Of a stretch of 64,000 bases of DNA, positions 1 to 9,593 are shown piece after piece. The notes beneath the pieces were generated by a model. The model had not been told where the DNA came from, made no database searches, and worked only from the letters and a program-made list of their open reading frames with translations. The translations under genes were made by a program, and so were the position numbers. This DNA comes from Agromyces sp. NDB4Y10 (GTDB lineage: Bacteria; Actinomycetota; Actinomycetes; Actinomycetales; Microbacteriaceae). How positions within the stretch are numbered: position 1 is the stretch's first letter; each line of letters begins with the position of its first letter. The DNA lies in NCBI RefSeq assembly GCF_001620055.1, contig NZ_LQGY01000055.1, positions 124,001 to 188,000 of the forward strand, read 5' to 3'.

Positions 1-23
1 GCTGCGAAGATTGAGTCCCCGGG

Positions 24-42
24 AATACCCCCCAGGGGTATT
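24..42. promoter_or_regulatory. CsoR-type copper operator 1
   Basis: The palindrome ATACCCC-CCA-GGGGTAT with flanking A/T lies 43 bases before the MFS start at 85. The same core recurs before the CopZ, DHA2 and both csoR genes in this window, so it is very probably the binding site of the copper repressor CsoR. Binding is inferred from this repeated placement and from known CsoR sites, which are similar G/C-rich TACCCC...GGGGTA palindromes. Confidence 0.8.
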
Positions 43-84
43 GGGTTGTGTTGTGCATCGCACACCACTCAGGGAGTCGTCATC

Positions 85-1470
85 ATGCGCCTGTTCCAGA
101 TCCGTGACTACCGCCACTTGTTCGGCGCCCAGGTCATCGCGCTGTTCGGCACGGGCCTGGCCACCGTGGCGCTCGGCCTGCTCGCCTACGATCTCGCTGG
201 CCCGAGCGCCGGCGCGGTGCTCGCCACCGCCCTGACCATCAAGATGGTGCTGTACGTGGCCATCGCTCCTCTGGCGGCCGCGTACGCGGACCGCCTGCCG
301 CGCCGGCTGTTCCTGACCTTGCTCGACGTCGTGCGAGCCGCGGTGGTGCTCGCGCTGCCCTTCGTCACGGAGGTATGGCACGTCTACGTGCTGATCGGCG
401 TGCTGCAGTCCGCTTCGGCCGCGTTCACCCCCACGTTCCAGGCCGTCATCCCAGACATCGTCACCGACAAGGCCGCATACACGCGGGCGCTGTCGGCGTC
501 GCAGGTGGCGTACACAATGGAGAGCCTGCTCAGTCCAGTGCTCGCGGCCATCGCCCTCGCCTTCATGAGCTTCAACGTGCTGTTCGTCGGCACCTCGGTC
601 GGCTTCGTCATCTCGGCGATCCTCGTGCTCTCGGCACGGGTACCGAATGCCCGCCCGACCGGCCAGCCCCGGGCCTGGGACCGGGTGACCTCGGGCATCC
701 GCACCTTCGCCGCCACTCCCCGGCTGCGCGGGGTCCTCGCGCTGAACCTCGTCGTCGCGTCGGCCGGGTCGATCGTCATTGTCAGCACGGTCAACGTCGT
801 GCGCGACGAACTCGGCGGCGGCCAGTCCGACGTCGCATGGATGCTCGCGGCCTCCGGCAGCGGCACGCTCGTCGTCGCGTTGCTGGTCCCCCGCCTCCTC
901 GACCGGATCGCCGAACGCACCGTCATGACCGCAGGCGCCGGCGTGCTCGTCGCAGGCGTCATCGCGGCCGTCGTCATGAGCGCAACCGGCACGGTCTCGT
1001 GGGCGTTGATGGCGTCGATCTGGACGGCGATCGGCGCAGGAACGGCCATGGTCGTCACCCCGACCGGCCGCGTGATCCGTTCCGCCACGACCCCGGCGGG
1101 GCTGCCTGCGACGTTCGCCGCCCAGTTCTCACTGTCGCACCTCGCATGGCTCCTCACCTACCCCCTCGCGGGGTGGGTCGGCACGGCCGTTGGCGTCACC
1201 ACGGCTTGGTCGATCCTCGGAGTCCTGGCCGCAGCCGGCGCGGTCGCGGCACTGGCGCTCTGGCCCCGGCGCACCATGGCCCGCGGCACCGGCGCCGTCC
1301 CCGTCCCGGCACATGAAGGCCGCGGCGGCGCTCGGCGTGCACTCGACGTGGCGCTCCCGGTCGGTGTGAAATCCGGCTCGGGCGGCGCCGCTCAGTCCGT
1401 ACACCGCCGCAGCACGCGTCGGGCGAGCTCGTCGCCGGCGTACTCCACTCCTGGACGAACGCGACGATGA
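85..1470 (+). CDS. MFS exporter (MFS_3/EntS-like)
   Basis: Predicted 12-segment major facilitator exporter. The start at 85 is chosen because MRLFQIRDYRHLFGAQ matches the usual N-terminus of this family and a GGGAG box lies about 10 bases upstream; an in-frame ATG at 46 falls too close behind the operator. Hydrophobic segments run from about residue 15 to 405, with the cytoplasmic-loop motif ADRLPRR near residue 70. The substrate is unknown; the copper operator just upstream suggests the gene belongs to the copper regulon. The last 45 or so residues, after about residue 415, are rich in Arg, Ser and Ala and look unlike a natural tail, so the 3' end may have been altered by rearrangement. Confidence 0.8.
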   Translation: MRLFQIRDYRHLFGAQVIALFGTGLATVALGLLAYDLAGPSAGAVLATALTIKMVLYVAIAPLAAAYADRLPRRLFLTLLDVVRAAVVLALPFVTEVWHVYVLIGVLQSASAAFTPTFQAVIPDIVTDKAAYTRALSASQVAYTMESLLSPVLAAIALAFMSFNVLFVGTSVGFVISAILVLSARVPNARPTGQPRAWDRVTSGIRTFAATPRLRGVLALNLVVASAGSIVIVSTVNVVRDELGGGQSDVAWMLAASGSGTLVVALLVPRLLDRIAERTVMTAGAGVLVAGVIAAVVMSATGTVSWALMASIWTAIGAGTAMVVTPTGRVIRSATTPAGLPATFAAQFSLSHLAWLLTYPLAGWVGTAVGVTTAWSILGVLAAAGAVAALALWPRRTMARGTGAVPVPAHEGRGGARRALDVALPVGVKSGSGGAAQSVHRRSTRRASSSPAYSTPGRTRR

Positions 1471-1967
1471 GCAGCACCACCGCCCACCTGACGATGGGCC
1501 CGAAAGCCCGCTGCGGAGAGCTTCGCGAAGTAGCCGAGACCGCCGCCTACCGGGTCTGCTCCACGAGTAGGTGACGGTTGAGGTCACTCAGTCACTGCGG
1601 CTGGCGTGTTCATGGCGGCCCTGAAGGCGATCGAGGCGAACCGACCGAGACGGCTCTGCCGACGGCAACCTGGCGGTCGGCCGAGTCCCACGAGATGAGC
1701 CGCCACCGGTGTGCAAGAAGTATCGGACGATGGGCAAGCTGCTGCGCTGGAGGATGCCCATCGTCCCGGAAGGGTGCCCAGATCGGAAGCGAAGCCGCCG
1801 GCCCTACGGCCGACGGTGCCCTCGGCTGACTCCTGTTGGACAATGCACCGATGAGCGAGCTCGTGTCGTTCCTGGACTTCCCGTGCGACATCCGAGGTTG
1901 AGTCGCAAGAGGAGATGCGGCCTCTGCCTTCCTGATGGTGTCGTAGCTCCCGATTACGGCTTGTTCC
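1471..1967. other. Gap without a recognisable gene
   Basis: About 500 bases between the MFS gene and the convergent oxidoreductase. Short open frames exist on both strands but none has a recognisable domain, a good ribosome site and natural composition together. The only structure seen is the inverted repeat at 1725-1766. Confidence 0.5.
1725..1766. repeat. 12-base inverted repeat
   Basis: GGACGATGGGCA (1725-1736) is followed after 18 bases by its exact reverse complement (1755-1766). It could fold as a hairpin between two convergent genes and act as a bidirectional terminator, though no T-run follows. It could also be a remnant of a mobile element end. Confidence 0.5.
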
Positions 1968-3062
1968 TCATGCTGGCGTCCCGTCGGCAACGCCGTGGCG
2001 GTCGTGGCAGATCTCCGCGGCGATACTGAGCACGGTGCTGGCGGCGTCGAGTCCGGCGACCGCCGTCGTGCGGCTCCGGTGGATGCCGACGGCGACGGCC
2101 GCTCCGTCGATCGGATGGGTCCAGCGACCCGTGGGGAAGGCGACACCCGACGCCGTGAGCATCGAGCCGTGGATGCGGCTGGAGTAGCTCGAAGTGAAGC
2201 GGTACTCGCCGGGATCCGGGCCGCCGAGCACGTCATGGATGATCGAGCGGGCAGCGTGCGCGCCCTGCGCGGCCGCATCCTCCCAGTGATCGACCCGCAT
2301 CGAGGCGATGCTTCCCTCGCGAGATCCGGAGAGAAGCGGCCGCCGAGCAACGGTGCCGTGGGCGACGACCGCCACGTGTGCTTCGAGGCGCTCTCCGTCC
2401 TCGAGTCCGATGACCACGGACTCGGATCCCGCGGTGACATGGCTCACCGGATGTCCGAAGCGGGTTCGGATGTGAGCGTCGTGTCGGTGGAGCAAGGCGG
2501 ATGCCACGACCGGGCCGAGTTCGCGACGCAGGGGCACCGGCGAGCGGGACACGAGGGTCACGTCGGCTCCGGCTTCCGCGAGCAGCGACGCTGTCTCGGA
2601 TCCGATCAGGCCGGCGCCGAGGATGACGGCGCGCCCACCGTTCGGCGGCAGCAGGGTGCGGACCCGCTCGGCGTCCTCAATCGAATGAAGGTGCGTCAGG
2701 CGCTCGATGGTGCCGGCGCGATCCCCGCCGGCCTGGGCCGAGTACCGCCGGGGAGCGCTCCCCGAGGCGAGAAGCACGGCCGCCGGCCGCATCCGATCCC
2801 CCGACCGGAATCGCACCGTTCCGTCAGCCTCGATCGCGGACACCTCCTCGCGCACCAGTTCGGTGCCCGCCGGCGCGTCGCGGGCGACCTGCTCGGGCGT
2901 CAACAGTCCGGTCAGTACGCCCTTGTTCACGAGCGTGCGGTTGGGTCGGCCCCTGTGGGTCGGTGATTGTCACCGGCCCCGGCCAACCGGAACGCACCAG
3001 CGTGTCTGCTGCGGACCATCCCGCAGCGCCGGCCCCGACGACGAGGACGTGATGCGACTTCA
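1968..3062 (-). pseudogene. FAD/NAD(P) oxidoreductase with one-base frameshift
   Basis: The gene starts at 3062 with MKSHHVLVVGAGAAG, an N-terminal FAD-binding Rossmann motif, directly across from the copZ promoter. The reading frame changes near 2943-2945: one extra C (three where two would keep the frame) separates ...TDPQGPT from NRTLVNKGVLTGLL, which is the normal continuation. The second part (from about 2940 down to 1968) holds the NAD-binding motif ILGAGLIGSETA and the C-terminal part of a ferredoxin-reductase-like pyridine nucleotide-disulfide oxidoreductase, without the redox CxxxxC pair. If the base is real the protein is lost, unless translation slips; it could also be a sequencing error. 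Its position, divergent from copZ over a shared operator, places it in the copper regulon. Confidence 0.8.
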
Positions 3063-3082
3063 TGAGAGCCTCCTGATCTGGA

Positions 3083-3099
3083 ATACCCCATGGGGGTAT
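3083..3099. promoter_or_regulatory. CsoR-type copper operator 2
   Basis: ATACCCC-ATG-GGGGTAT lies between the divergent oxidoreductase and copZ, so one site could control both. A second, imperfect half-site (ATACCCCACCCCCGTAT) follows at about 3120-3136. Confidence 0.8.
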
Positions 3100-3151
3100 A
3101 TGGTTGGCATCATAACCCAATACCCCACCCCCGTATCGAAAGGATGAGGCG

Positions 3152-3361
3152 ATGAGCGTGTTCGAGTACCAGGTGACCGGAATGACATGCGGGCACTGCG
3201 AACTGTCCGTGCGCGAGGAGGTCTCTGGGCTTCCCGGTGTGAAGACGGTGGACGTGTCGGCGGTGACCGGCCGCCTGGCCATCAGCTCCGATGCGGAGCT
3301 CGACGACCGAGCAGTCCTCGCGGCTGTGGAGGAGGCCGGCTATGTCGCGCAGCGCCGCTGA
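3152..3361 (+). CDS. copZ: CopZ-like copper chaperone
   Basis: A 69-residue single HMA domain. The Cu(I)-binding loop GMTCGHC (Cys at about 12 and 15) is present, and the rest fits the ferredoxin-like fold to its end ([10 protein letters not shown]). Such proteins carry cytosolic Cu(I) to the ATPase CopA and to CsoR. The start ATG follows GAAAGGATGAGGCG. The next gene overlaps its 3' end by 20 bases, and copA follows in the same direction, so the three probably form one operon under operator 2. Confidence 0.93.
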   Translation: MSVFEYQVTGMTCGHCELSVREEVSGLPGVKTVDVSAVTGRLAISSDAELDDRAVLAAVEEAGYVAQRR

Positions 3362-4331
3362 GATGAGCACGCCGCTCCGACTCGGGCTCTACGGAGCAGG
3401 TCTTGCCGCAGCGTTCGGCGTGGCCCTGGCGGTCGGTCCGATATTGGTACCGCCGAGCACCGTCACCGCGTGGGCCGAGCAGAGCGAACACGAAGGAGAG
3501 GAGCACGAAGTGCAGAACGAGAAGTCGGTCCCGGCCGAGGTGCCGGGGCTGTCGATCGAGGCGGACGGGTACCGGTTCGCCGACCTCGCCGCGCCGGCCG
3601 GGACAGATGAACTGGGTGAGCTGCGGTTCCGGATCCTCGGCCCCGCCGGGGAGCCGGTGACCGAGTTCGACGTCACGCACGAGAAGCAGCTGCACCTGAT
3701 CGCGGTGCGCACCGATGGCAGCTCCTTCCGGCATGTGCACCCGGAACTGGACACGGACGGCACCTGGAGCATCCCCTGGACGTGGGAGGCTGCGGGCGCC
3801 CACCGGCTCTTCGCGGACTTCCGTCCCACCGGACACGACCGCACCCTGACGCTCACCAACACCGCGCAGGTGAACGGGCACGTCCACGCCGCGGAGGTCG
3901 CGGCATCCGGCGACCGCGTCGCGGAGGCCGGACCGTTCACGGTCGAGCTTGCGGGAGACCTCGAGGCGGGTATGCAGACGGAAGTCGTGTTCACGGTGCG
4001 CCGTGACGGGCGGCCGGTCATGGATATCGAGCCCTACCTCGGTGCGGCGGGCCACCTCGTCATGCTGCGAGCCGGCGACCTCGGCTACCTGCACGTGCAC
4101 CCGCTCGACGAGGCCGAGACATCGGGTGCAACTCGCCTCGGACCCGACATCCGCTTCGGCGCGACGCCGCCGACCGCCGGCGGGTACTTCCTCTCCCTCG
4201 ACTTCCAGGTCGACGGACGGGTGCACACGGCGTCGTTCGCCATCGACGCCGCCACCGCCGACGCCACCGCGTCTGCTGAGCCCCCGACCGGAACACACTC
4301 CGATACCGGCGCGCACGGCGCCGGGCACTGA
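3342..4331 (+). CDS. Membrane-anchored His-rich copper operon protein
   Basis: About 329 residues. The start at 3342 is preferred because AGGAGG lies 6 bases before it; 3363 is an alternative without a ribosome site. An N-terminal hydrophobic segment (about residues 11-35) anchors the protein, and the bulk is extracytoplasmic. Many His residues occur in short pairs (HVHP, HVHAAEV, LHVHP) and at both ends ([18 protein letters not shown]), which suggests a metal-binding role. It resembles a family found between copZ and copA in actinobacterial copper operons; its biochemical function is not known to me. It overlaps copZ and lies 28 bases before copA. Confidence 0.8.
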   Translation: MSRSAAEMSTPLRLGLYGAGLAAAFGVALAVGPILVPPSTVTAWAEQSEHEGEEHEVQNEKSVPAEVPGLSIEADGYRFADLAAPAGTDELGELRFRILGPAGEPVTEFDVTHEKQLHLIAVRTDGSSFRHVHPELDTDGTWSIPWTWEAAGAHRLFADFRPTGHDRTLTLTNTAQVNGHVHAAEVAASGDRVAEAGPFTVELAGDLEAGMQTEVVFTVRRDGRPVMDIEPYLGAAGHLVMLRAGDLGYLHVHPLDEAETSGATRLGPDIRFGATPPTAGGYFLSLDFQVDGRVHTASFAIDAATADATASAEPPTGTHSDTGAHGAGH

Positions 4332-4359
4332 CATCCGACAACGAAGGAAGGAACGCCCG

Positions 4360-6681
4360 ATGAACGCGAGACCCCCGCAGAATCCACCGCCATCCGGTGT
4401 CATCGAACTCGAGATCGGCGGGATGACCTGTGCCTCCTGCGCGATGCGGATCGAGCGCAAGCTCAACAAGCTGGACGGTGTCAGCGCGACGGTCAACTAC
4501 GCCACTGAGAAGGCCCGCGTCGAGCTGCCGGCCGGCGTGAGCACGGCCGAGGTGATCGCCGAGGTCGAGAAAACCGGCTACACGGCGGAACTGCCCGCAC
4601 CCGCGAACACGTTGCCCTCCCCCGCCGCCGGCCGTGCGGAGGACGGCGAGCTGCGGTCCCTCCGGCAGCGGCTCACCGGCTCGGTCGTGCTGTCGATCCC
4701 GGTCATCCTGATGGCGATGATCCCGGCCCTGCAGTTCCCGTACTGGCAGTGGCTGTCACTCGTTCTCGCCGCCCCGGTGATCGTCTGGGCGGCCTGGCCG
4801 TTCCACCGTGCCGCCTGGGTGAACCTGCGCCACGGGGCCGCAACCATGGACACCCTCGTCTCGGTGGGCACCTCTGCGGCCCTGCTGTGGTCGGTCTACG
4901 CGCTGTTCCTCGGAACCGCCGGGCAACCGGGCACGACCCACCCGTTCGAGCTGACCGTCGCGCCCTCCGACGGCGCCGCCAACATCTACCTGGAGGTCGC
5001 CGCCGGGGTGACCATGTTCGTCCTCGCCGGCCGGTACTTCGAGAAGCGATCCAAGCGCGCGGCCGGAGCGGCACTTCGGGCGCTGCTCGAGCTCGGCGCG
5101 AAGGACGTGGCCGTGCTCATCGACGGGCGCGAGGAGCGGATTCCCATCGATCGGCTCACCGCCGGCGACGAGTTCGTCGTGCGCCCGGGCGAGAAGATCG
5201 CCACCGACGGCGTGATCGTCGAGGGCCGCAGCGCCGTCGACCAGTCCATGCTTACCGGCGAGTCCGTGCCGGTCGAGGTGGCGGTCGGCGACGCGGTCGT
5301 CGGCGCCACCGTCAACGCGGGCGGCCGGCTCGTGGTGCGTGCCACCCGGGTCGGCTCCGACACGCAGCTCGCGCAGATGGCCAGGCTCGTCGAAGACGCC
5401 CAGTCGGGCAAGGCCCAGGTGCAACGGCTCGCCGACCGGATCTCAGGCGTGTTCGTGCCGGTCGTGCTCGCGCTCACCGTCGCCACGCTCGGCGTCTGGA
5501 TCGGCGCCGGGTTCCCGGTCGAAGCCGCATTCACGGCCGCCGTCGCAGTGCTGATCATCGCCTGCCCGTGCGCACTGGGCCTTGCCACGCCGACCGCGCT
5601 CCTGGTCGGAACCGGTCGCGGCGCGCAGCTCGGCATCCTGATCAAGGGCCCCGAGGTGCTGGAGTCCACCCGGAAGGTGGACACCGTGGTGCTCGACAAG
5701 ACCGGCACCGTGACCACCGGTCGGATGACGCTGCTCGCCGTGCACACGGCCGCGGGGGAGTCCGAGACCGACGTGCTCCGCATCGCCGGCGCGCTCGAGG
5801 ACGCCTCGGAGCACCCGATCGCCCGCGCGATCGCCGCCGGCGTCACCGCTCGCGTCGGCGATCTCGCCGCGGTCGAGTCGTTCGAGAACGACGAGGGGCG
5901 AGGCGTGCACGGCATCGTCGAGGGACACCTCGCGGTCGTCGGCAGGGAATCGCTGCTCGACGACTGGGTCATGCCAGTGCCCGAAGACCTGCGCGCCGCC
6001 AAGCTCGCTGCGGAAGCAGCAGGCCAGACCGCGGTGCTCGTCGCGTGGGACGGCGCCGCCCGCGGCGTGCTCGTCGTCGCCGACCAGGTCAAGGACACCA
6101 GCCGTGAGGCGATCGCGGAGCTTCGCCGGCTCGGCCTCACCCCCGTGCTGCTGACCGGAGACAACGCCACCGTCGCCCGGCACGTCGCCGACGAGGTCGG
6201 CATCGACGAGGTCATCGCCGACGTGCTTCCCGCCGAGAAGGTCCGCATCGTGCGCGACCTGCAGGTGTCGGGCAAGGTCGTCGCGATGGTCGGCGACGGC
6301 GTGAACGATGCCGCCGCCCTGGCCCAGGCCGACCTCGGCCTGGCTATGGGCACCGGCACGGATGTCGCGATCGAAGCCGCTGACATCACCCTCGTCCGTG
6401 GCGACCTCCGAGCCGTGGCGGACGCCATCCGTCTGTCACGCCGGACCCTCGGGACCATCAAGGCCAACCTGTTCTGGGCGTTCGCCTACAACGTGGCCGC
6501 GATCCCACTGGCCGCCCTCGGCCTGCTGAACCCCATGCTCGCCGGCGCCGCGATGGTCTTCTCCAGCGTCTTCGTCGTCAGCAACAGCCTCCGCCTGCGC
6601 ACCTTCCGCTCGCGGACCACCGGCGCCACCGGCGCCACCCCCACCGCGACCGCCCCGGCGCGGGAACTCGAACACGCGTGA
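4360..6681 (+). CDS. copA: Cu(I)-exporting P1B-type ATPase CopA
   Basis: A 773-residue ATP-driven Cu(I) exporter of the inner membrane. The ATG at 4360 follows GAAGGAAGGAAC. An N-terminal HMA domain (about residues 14-78) has the CxxC loop MTCASC (Cys 24 and 27). The membrane metal site CPC is at residues 402-404, the phosphorylated Asp of DKTGT at 446, then HP in SEHPIARA and the hinge GDGVNDA. All key residues are present and the length is usual for a one-HMA CopA. It receives copper from CopZ, encoded two genes upstream. Confidence 0.96.
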   Translation: MNARPPQNPPPSGVIELEIGGMTCASCAMRIERKLNKLDGVSATVNYATEKARVELPAGVSTAEVIAEVEKTGYTAELPAPANTLPSPAAGRAEDGELRSLRQRLTGSVVLSIPVILMAMIPALQFPYWQWLSLVLAAPVIVWAAWPFHRAAWVNLRHGAATMDTLVSVGTSAALLWSVYALFLGTAGQPGTTHPFELTVAPSDGAANIYLEVAAGVTMFVLAGRYFEKRSKRAAGAALRALLELGAKDVAVLIDGREERIPIDRLTAGDEFVVRPGEKIATDGVIVEGRSAVDQSMLTGESVPVEVAVGDAVVGATVNAGGRLVVRATRVGSDTQLAQMARLVEDAQSGKAQVQRLADRISGVFVPVVLALTVATLGVWIGAGFPVEAAFTAAVAVLIIACPCALGLATPTALLVGTGRGAQLGILIKGPEVLESTRKVDTVVLDKTGTVTTGRMTLLAVHTAAGESETDVLRIAGALEDASEHPIARAIAAGVTARVGDLAAVESFENDEGRGVHGIVEGHLAVVGRESLLDDWVMPVPEDLRAAKLAAEAAGQTAVLVAWDGAARGVLVVADQVKDTSREAIAELRRLGLTPVLLTGDNATVARHVADEVGIDEVIADVLPAEKVRIVRDLQVSGKVVAMVGDGVNDAAALAQADLGLAMGTGTDVAIEAADITLVRGDLRAVADAIRLSRRTLGTIKANLFWAFAYNVAAIPLAALGLLNPMLAGAAMVFSSVFVVSNSLRLRTFRSRTTGATGATPTATAPARELEHA

Positions 6682-6708
6682 CGCACGCGAACTGAAAGGA
6701 CACCCCAC

Positions 6709-6969
6709 ATGAGTGCACACTGCTGCAGCCCCGGCAACGTAACCGGCAACGCCCACGGCCACGCCGCGAAGCCCGCCGACGCGACCGACCTGCTCCGCGG
6801 ACCCGACGCCCTCGCCGAGTGCCGGGTCATGCCCGGCAGCGTCGTGGTCAAGGCCGACGCCGAGGCGGCCGGTCTCTACCGCGACCACGACGGAGAGCGC
6901 TACTGGTTCTGCTGCGCCGCCTGCGGCCCGCTCTTCGACGCTGCCCCGGAGAAGTACGCGATGGCCTGA
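6709..6969 (+). CDS. YHS-domain metal-binding protein
   Basis: An 86-residue cytosolic protein with a Cys/His-rich start (SAHCCSPGN) and a C-terminal YHS-like domain: DHDGERYWFCCAACGPLF. This type is often the last gene of actinobacterial copA operons and is thought to bind copper or a related metal. An AAAGGA box precedes the ATG, and the gene sits 27 bases after copA, so it is probably co-transcribed. Confidence 0.85.
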   Translation: MSAHCCSPGNVTGNAHGHAAKPADATDLLRGPDALAECRVMPGSVVVKADAEAAGLYRDHDGERYWFCCAACGPLFDAAPEKYAMA

Positions 6970-7088
6970 TCGCTCGCCGCGAAGGGGTCGACGACCATTC
7001 CGTCGGCCCCTTCGACGTGCCTGCCTGCGCCGTTGATTACGGCTGAACCGACGTCGCGCGCACCAGCCCTTTGGAGGACTTGGACGGA

Positions 7089-7127
7089 ATACCCTAGGGG
7101 GGTATATGTTATACCCCAGTGGGGTAT
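7089..7127. promoter_or_regulatory. Tandem CsoR-type copper operators 3a and 3b
   Basis: Two palindromes stand side by side: ATACCCTAGGGGGGTAT (7089-7105) and the perfect ATACCCC-AGT-GGGGTAT (7111-7127), separated by 5 bases. They lie directly before the DHA2 transporter. Two adjacent sites may give tighter repression or cooperative binding. Confidence 0.82.
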
Positions 7128-7149
7128 TGCCCCGGAAGGAGATCGGATC

Positions 7150-8586
7150 ATGTCGCAATCAACCAACGCGCCGGCGAAACGCCGCTGGCTCGGGCTCGCG
7201 CTCATCGCCGCCGCCCAATTCGTCGTCATCATGGACACGTCGATCATCGGCGTGGCCCTCCCGGACATGCAGGCAGAACTCGGCTTCACACCCGAGTCGC
7301 TGTCCTGGGTGTTCAACGCCTACGTCATCGCCTTCGGCGGCCTGCTGCTGCTCGGCGGCCGGCTCTCAGACCTCCTCGGGGCACGGAAGGTGTTCATCGC
7401 GGGATGGATCGTCCTCGCGCTCGGCTCAGTACTTGCGGGCGCCGCCTCGACCGTCGGCGTCGAGATCGCCGGCCGCGCCGTCCAAGGTGCCGGCGCGGCA
7501 TTGATCGCCCCGGCTGCGCTCAGCCTGCTGATGGCACTGTTCGGCGGAACCGCCGACCTCCCCAAGGCGTTCGCCGTCTACGGCGCCGCAGCCCCCATCG
7601 GCGGAACGGCCGGAGTCTTCCTCGGCGGGGTGCTCACCGAGTACGCCAGCTGGCCGTGGGTGTTCTACATCACCGTCCCGATCGCAGTGGCGGTCATCGC
7701 CCTCGCTCCGGGAGCGCTGCCGCGCATCGCGGGCCAGCGCGGCACGGTCGACATCCTCGGTGCCGTGACCGGCACTGCAGGACTTGCGGCGCTCGTCTAC
7801 GGCATCGTCCGGGCGCCGGAGGTCGGCTGGGCATCCGCCGAGACGCTCATCGCCCTCGGCGCCGGCATTGTGCTGCTCGCCCTGTTCTTCGTCGTCCAGG
7901 CGAAGTCGCGCCAGCCACTGCTGCGGCTCGGGATCTTCCGCACGCCCCAGCTCGGCGCGGCGAACCTGGCGCAGCTGTTGCTCGGGGCCGCGTGGGTGCC
8001 GATGTGGTTCTTCCTGAACCTCTACCTCCAGCAGGTCCTCGGCGCAGGCTCGTTCGCCGCGGGTGCCGCGCTCCTGCCGATGACTGCGCTCATCGTGCTC
8101 GCCATGACCACGGTCGCACCGCGCCTGCTGGCCCGGTTCGGCGCGAAGTCCCTCATCGTCGCAGGGTTCGCGTTCCTTGCAGCGGGACTCGTCTGGCTCG
8201 GCTTCGTCCGGCCCGACGGGAACTACGTCGTCGACGTGCTGCCCGCCTCACTGGTCGCCGCGTTCGGCATGGCCCTCGCGTTCGTTCCCTCGCTCGGTAC
8301 CGCGATCGGTGTCGCCCGTGCCGAGGAGACCGGTGTGGCATCCGGACTCGTGAACACCAGCTACCAGATCGGCTCGGCCGTCGGGCTGGCCGCGGTGACG
8401 GCGCTCAGCTCCGTGGTCATCGGAAGCGGCACGGGGGCAGAGTCGCTGACCAGCGGGTACTCGGCGGCGTTCATCGGTGCCGCCGTGGTGGCAGCCGTCG
8501 GCGGACTCATCGCCGTTGTCACGCTCCGCGGTGCACGACCCAGCGCTTCCGTTTCGGAAGCCGAACTGGCGACGGTCGACGCCTGA
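7150..8586 (+). CDS. DHA2-family MFS exporter
   Basis: A 478-residue transporter with 14 predicted membrane segments. The ATG at 7150 is preceded by GGAAGGAG. Family features are visible: VIMDTSIIGVALPDMQ in segment 1, GGRLSDLLGARKVF in the first loop, and a segment-5 motif GGTAGVFLGGVL. Members export drugs or dyes with proton exchange; here the two copper operators upstream suggest copper control and perhaps a role in copper stress, but the substrate cannot be read from the sequence. Confidence 0.88.
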   Translation: MSQSTNAPAKRRWLGLALIAAAQFVVIMDTSIIGVALPDMQAELGFTPESLSWVFNAYVIAFGGLLLLGGRLSDLLGARKVFIAGWIVLALGSVLAGAASTVGVEIAGRAVQGAGAALIAPAALSLLMALFGGTADLPKAFAVYGAAAPIGGTAGVFLGGVLTEYASWPWVFYITVPIAVAVIALAPGALPRIAGQRGTVDILGAVTGTAGLAALVYGIVRAPEVGWASAETLIALGAGIVLLALFFVVQAKSRQPLLRLGIFRTPQLGAANLAQLLLGAAWVPMWFFLNLYLQQVLGAGSFAAGAALLPMTALIVLAMTTVAPRLLARFGAKSLIVAGFAFLAAGLVWLGFVRPDGNYVVDVLPASLVAAFGMALAFVPSLGTAIGVARAEETGVASGLVNTSYQIGSAVGLAAVTALSSVVIGSGTGAESLTSGYSAAFIGAAVVAAVGGLIAVVTLRGARPSASVSEAELATVDA

Positions 8587-8602
8587 GGCTCAGGATGCGA
8601 GG

Positions 8603-8630
8603 GGAGCGCGGGTCGTACGACCCGCGCTCC
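8603..8630. terminator. Perfect 28-base palindrome, likely terminator
   Basis: GGAGCGCGGGTCGT is followed at once by its exact reverse complement, 17 bases after the DHA2 stop. A hairpin with a 12-13 base stem would form, followed by TTCC but no long T-run. It most likely ends the DHA2 transcript before the csoR promoter. Confidence 0.7.
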
Positions 8631-8741
8631 TTCCGCCCACAGTGGGAACCGCACTCGACGCTGCTCAACCTCCGCCTGTCCATCGTCGGGGGCACGGCCG
8701 TCAACCTGCTCCGAGCGCCCCAGATCACCCTTGTAGCTTGC

Positions 8742-8765
8742 TATACTGGTACCCCTATGGGGTAT
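8742..8765 (+). promoter_or_regulatory. csoR promoter with copper operator 4
   Basis: A -10 box TATACT (8742-8747) is followed directly by the palindrome GTACCCC-TAT-GGGGTAT (8749-8765). A repressor on this site would cover the transcription start, so csoR is probably autoregulated. Confidence 0.78.
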
Positions 8766-8776
8766 GGAGGCTTTGC

Positions 8777-9058
8777 ATGAACGGTTACGTCGCGAATAAG
8801 GAAGACCTGCTGAACCGGCTTCGCCGCGCGGAAGGGCAGGTGCGTGGCATCCAGCGGATGGTCGACGAGGACGTCTACTGCATCGATATCCTGACCCAGG
8901 TCTCCGCTGCCACGAAAGCGCTCGAGACCGTCGCCCTCTCCTTGCTCGACGATCACCTCAGCCACTGCGTCGCCGAGGCGAGCGCGGAAGGCGGGCCGGT
9001 CGCCGAGGAGAGGCTGCGCGAGGCGAGCGCGGCGATCGCCCGCCTCGTTCGATCCTGA
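8777..9058 (+). CDS. csoR: Copper-sensing repressor CsoR
   Basis: A 93-residue all-helical DUF156 repressor. The Cu(I)-binding Cys-His-Cys set is visible: Cys in VYCIDIL on helix 2, and His/Cys in DHLSHC. RAEGQVRGIQRMV is the family signature. It represses copper genes and releases DNA when Cu(I) binds. The start at 8777 follows GGAGG and the operator. It is very similar to the second CsoR at 21148, so operator cross-talk is likely. Confidence 0.93.
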   Translation: MNGYVANKEDLLNRLRRAEGQVRGIQRMVDEDVYCIDILTQVSAATKALETVALSLLDDHLSHCVAEASAEGGPVAEERLREASAAIARLVRS

Positions 9059-9104
9059 CCGATTCCGACCGGCCACCCCGGACAACCAGCCAATAGGAGC
9101 AACT

Positions 9105-9446
9105 ATGTGCGGTACCAGCACGACGAACGACCTCGGCCTCACCGACAAGAACAGTGGATGCGCGTGTGGCGGTCACTCCCATGAGCAGTCCGACGTCCAG
9201 GTCCACGACCAGACCGCAGGGCCGGTGATCCGCGAGCACTACCAGGTGAACGGGATGACCTGCGGCCACTGCGTTTCCAGCGTGACCGAAGTACTCTCCG
9301 GCCTCGAGGGAGTTCAGAGCGTCAGCGTTGACCTCAACGCCGGCGGCACCTCGCGGGTCATGGTGGTCAGCTCCAAGCCGATTCCCGCTGAAACGGTCCG
9401 GGCGGCGATTTCCGAAGCCGGGTACGACCTGCTGACCGCAGACTGA
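9105..9446 (+). CDS. HMA-domain copper chaperone with Cys/His-rich N-terminus
   Basis: 113 residues. A CopZ-like HMA domain fills about residues 42-113, with the loop GMTCGHC. In front of it lies an extra 40-residue stretch with Cys and His clusters (MCGTST, GCACGGHSHEQ) that normal CopZ lacks and that could bind more metal. It follows csoR by 46 bases and is probably in the same transcript. Confidence 0.88.
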   Translation: MCGTSTTNDLGLTDKNSGCACGGHSHEQSDVQVHDQTAGPVIREHYQVNGMTCGHCVSSVTEVLSGLEGVQSVSVDLNAGGTSRVMVVSSKPIPAETVRAAISEAGYDLLTAD

Positions 9447-9547
9447 CGATTCCGGCTTCATCCGGTCAGCCCGCCTAGGCAACCCTTGGCGTCTCGCCGC
9501 AGCTCGATGAACGCGAGCAGCGCGGGGTCGGCTCCCCCTGGACGCGG

Positions 9548-9572
9548 AAGAGGGCGGGAAACCCGCCCTCTT
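9548..9572. terminator. Hairpin terminator
   Basis: AAGAGGGCGGG, loop AAA, then its exact reverse complement. It lies between the HMA gene and the convergent LVIVD remnant and can serve both strands. Confidence 0.8.
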
Positions 9573-9593
9573 CTGCTCAATTGGACTTCTCGA

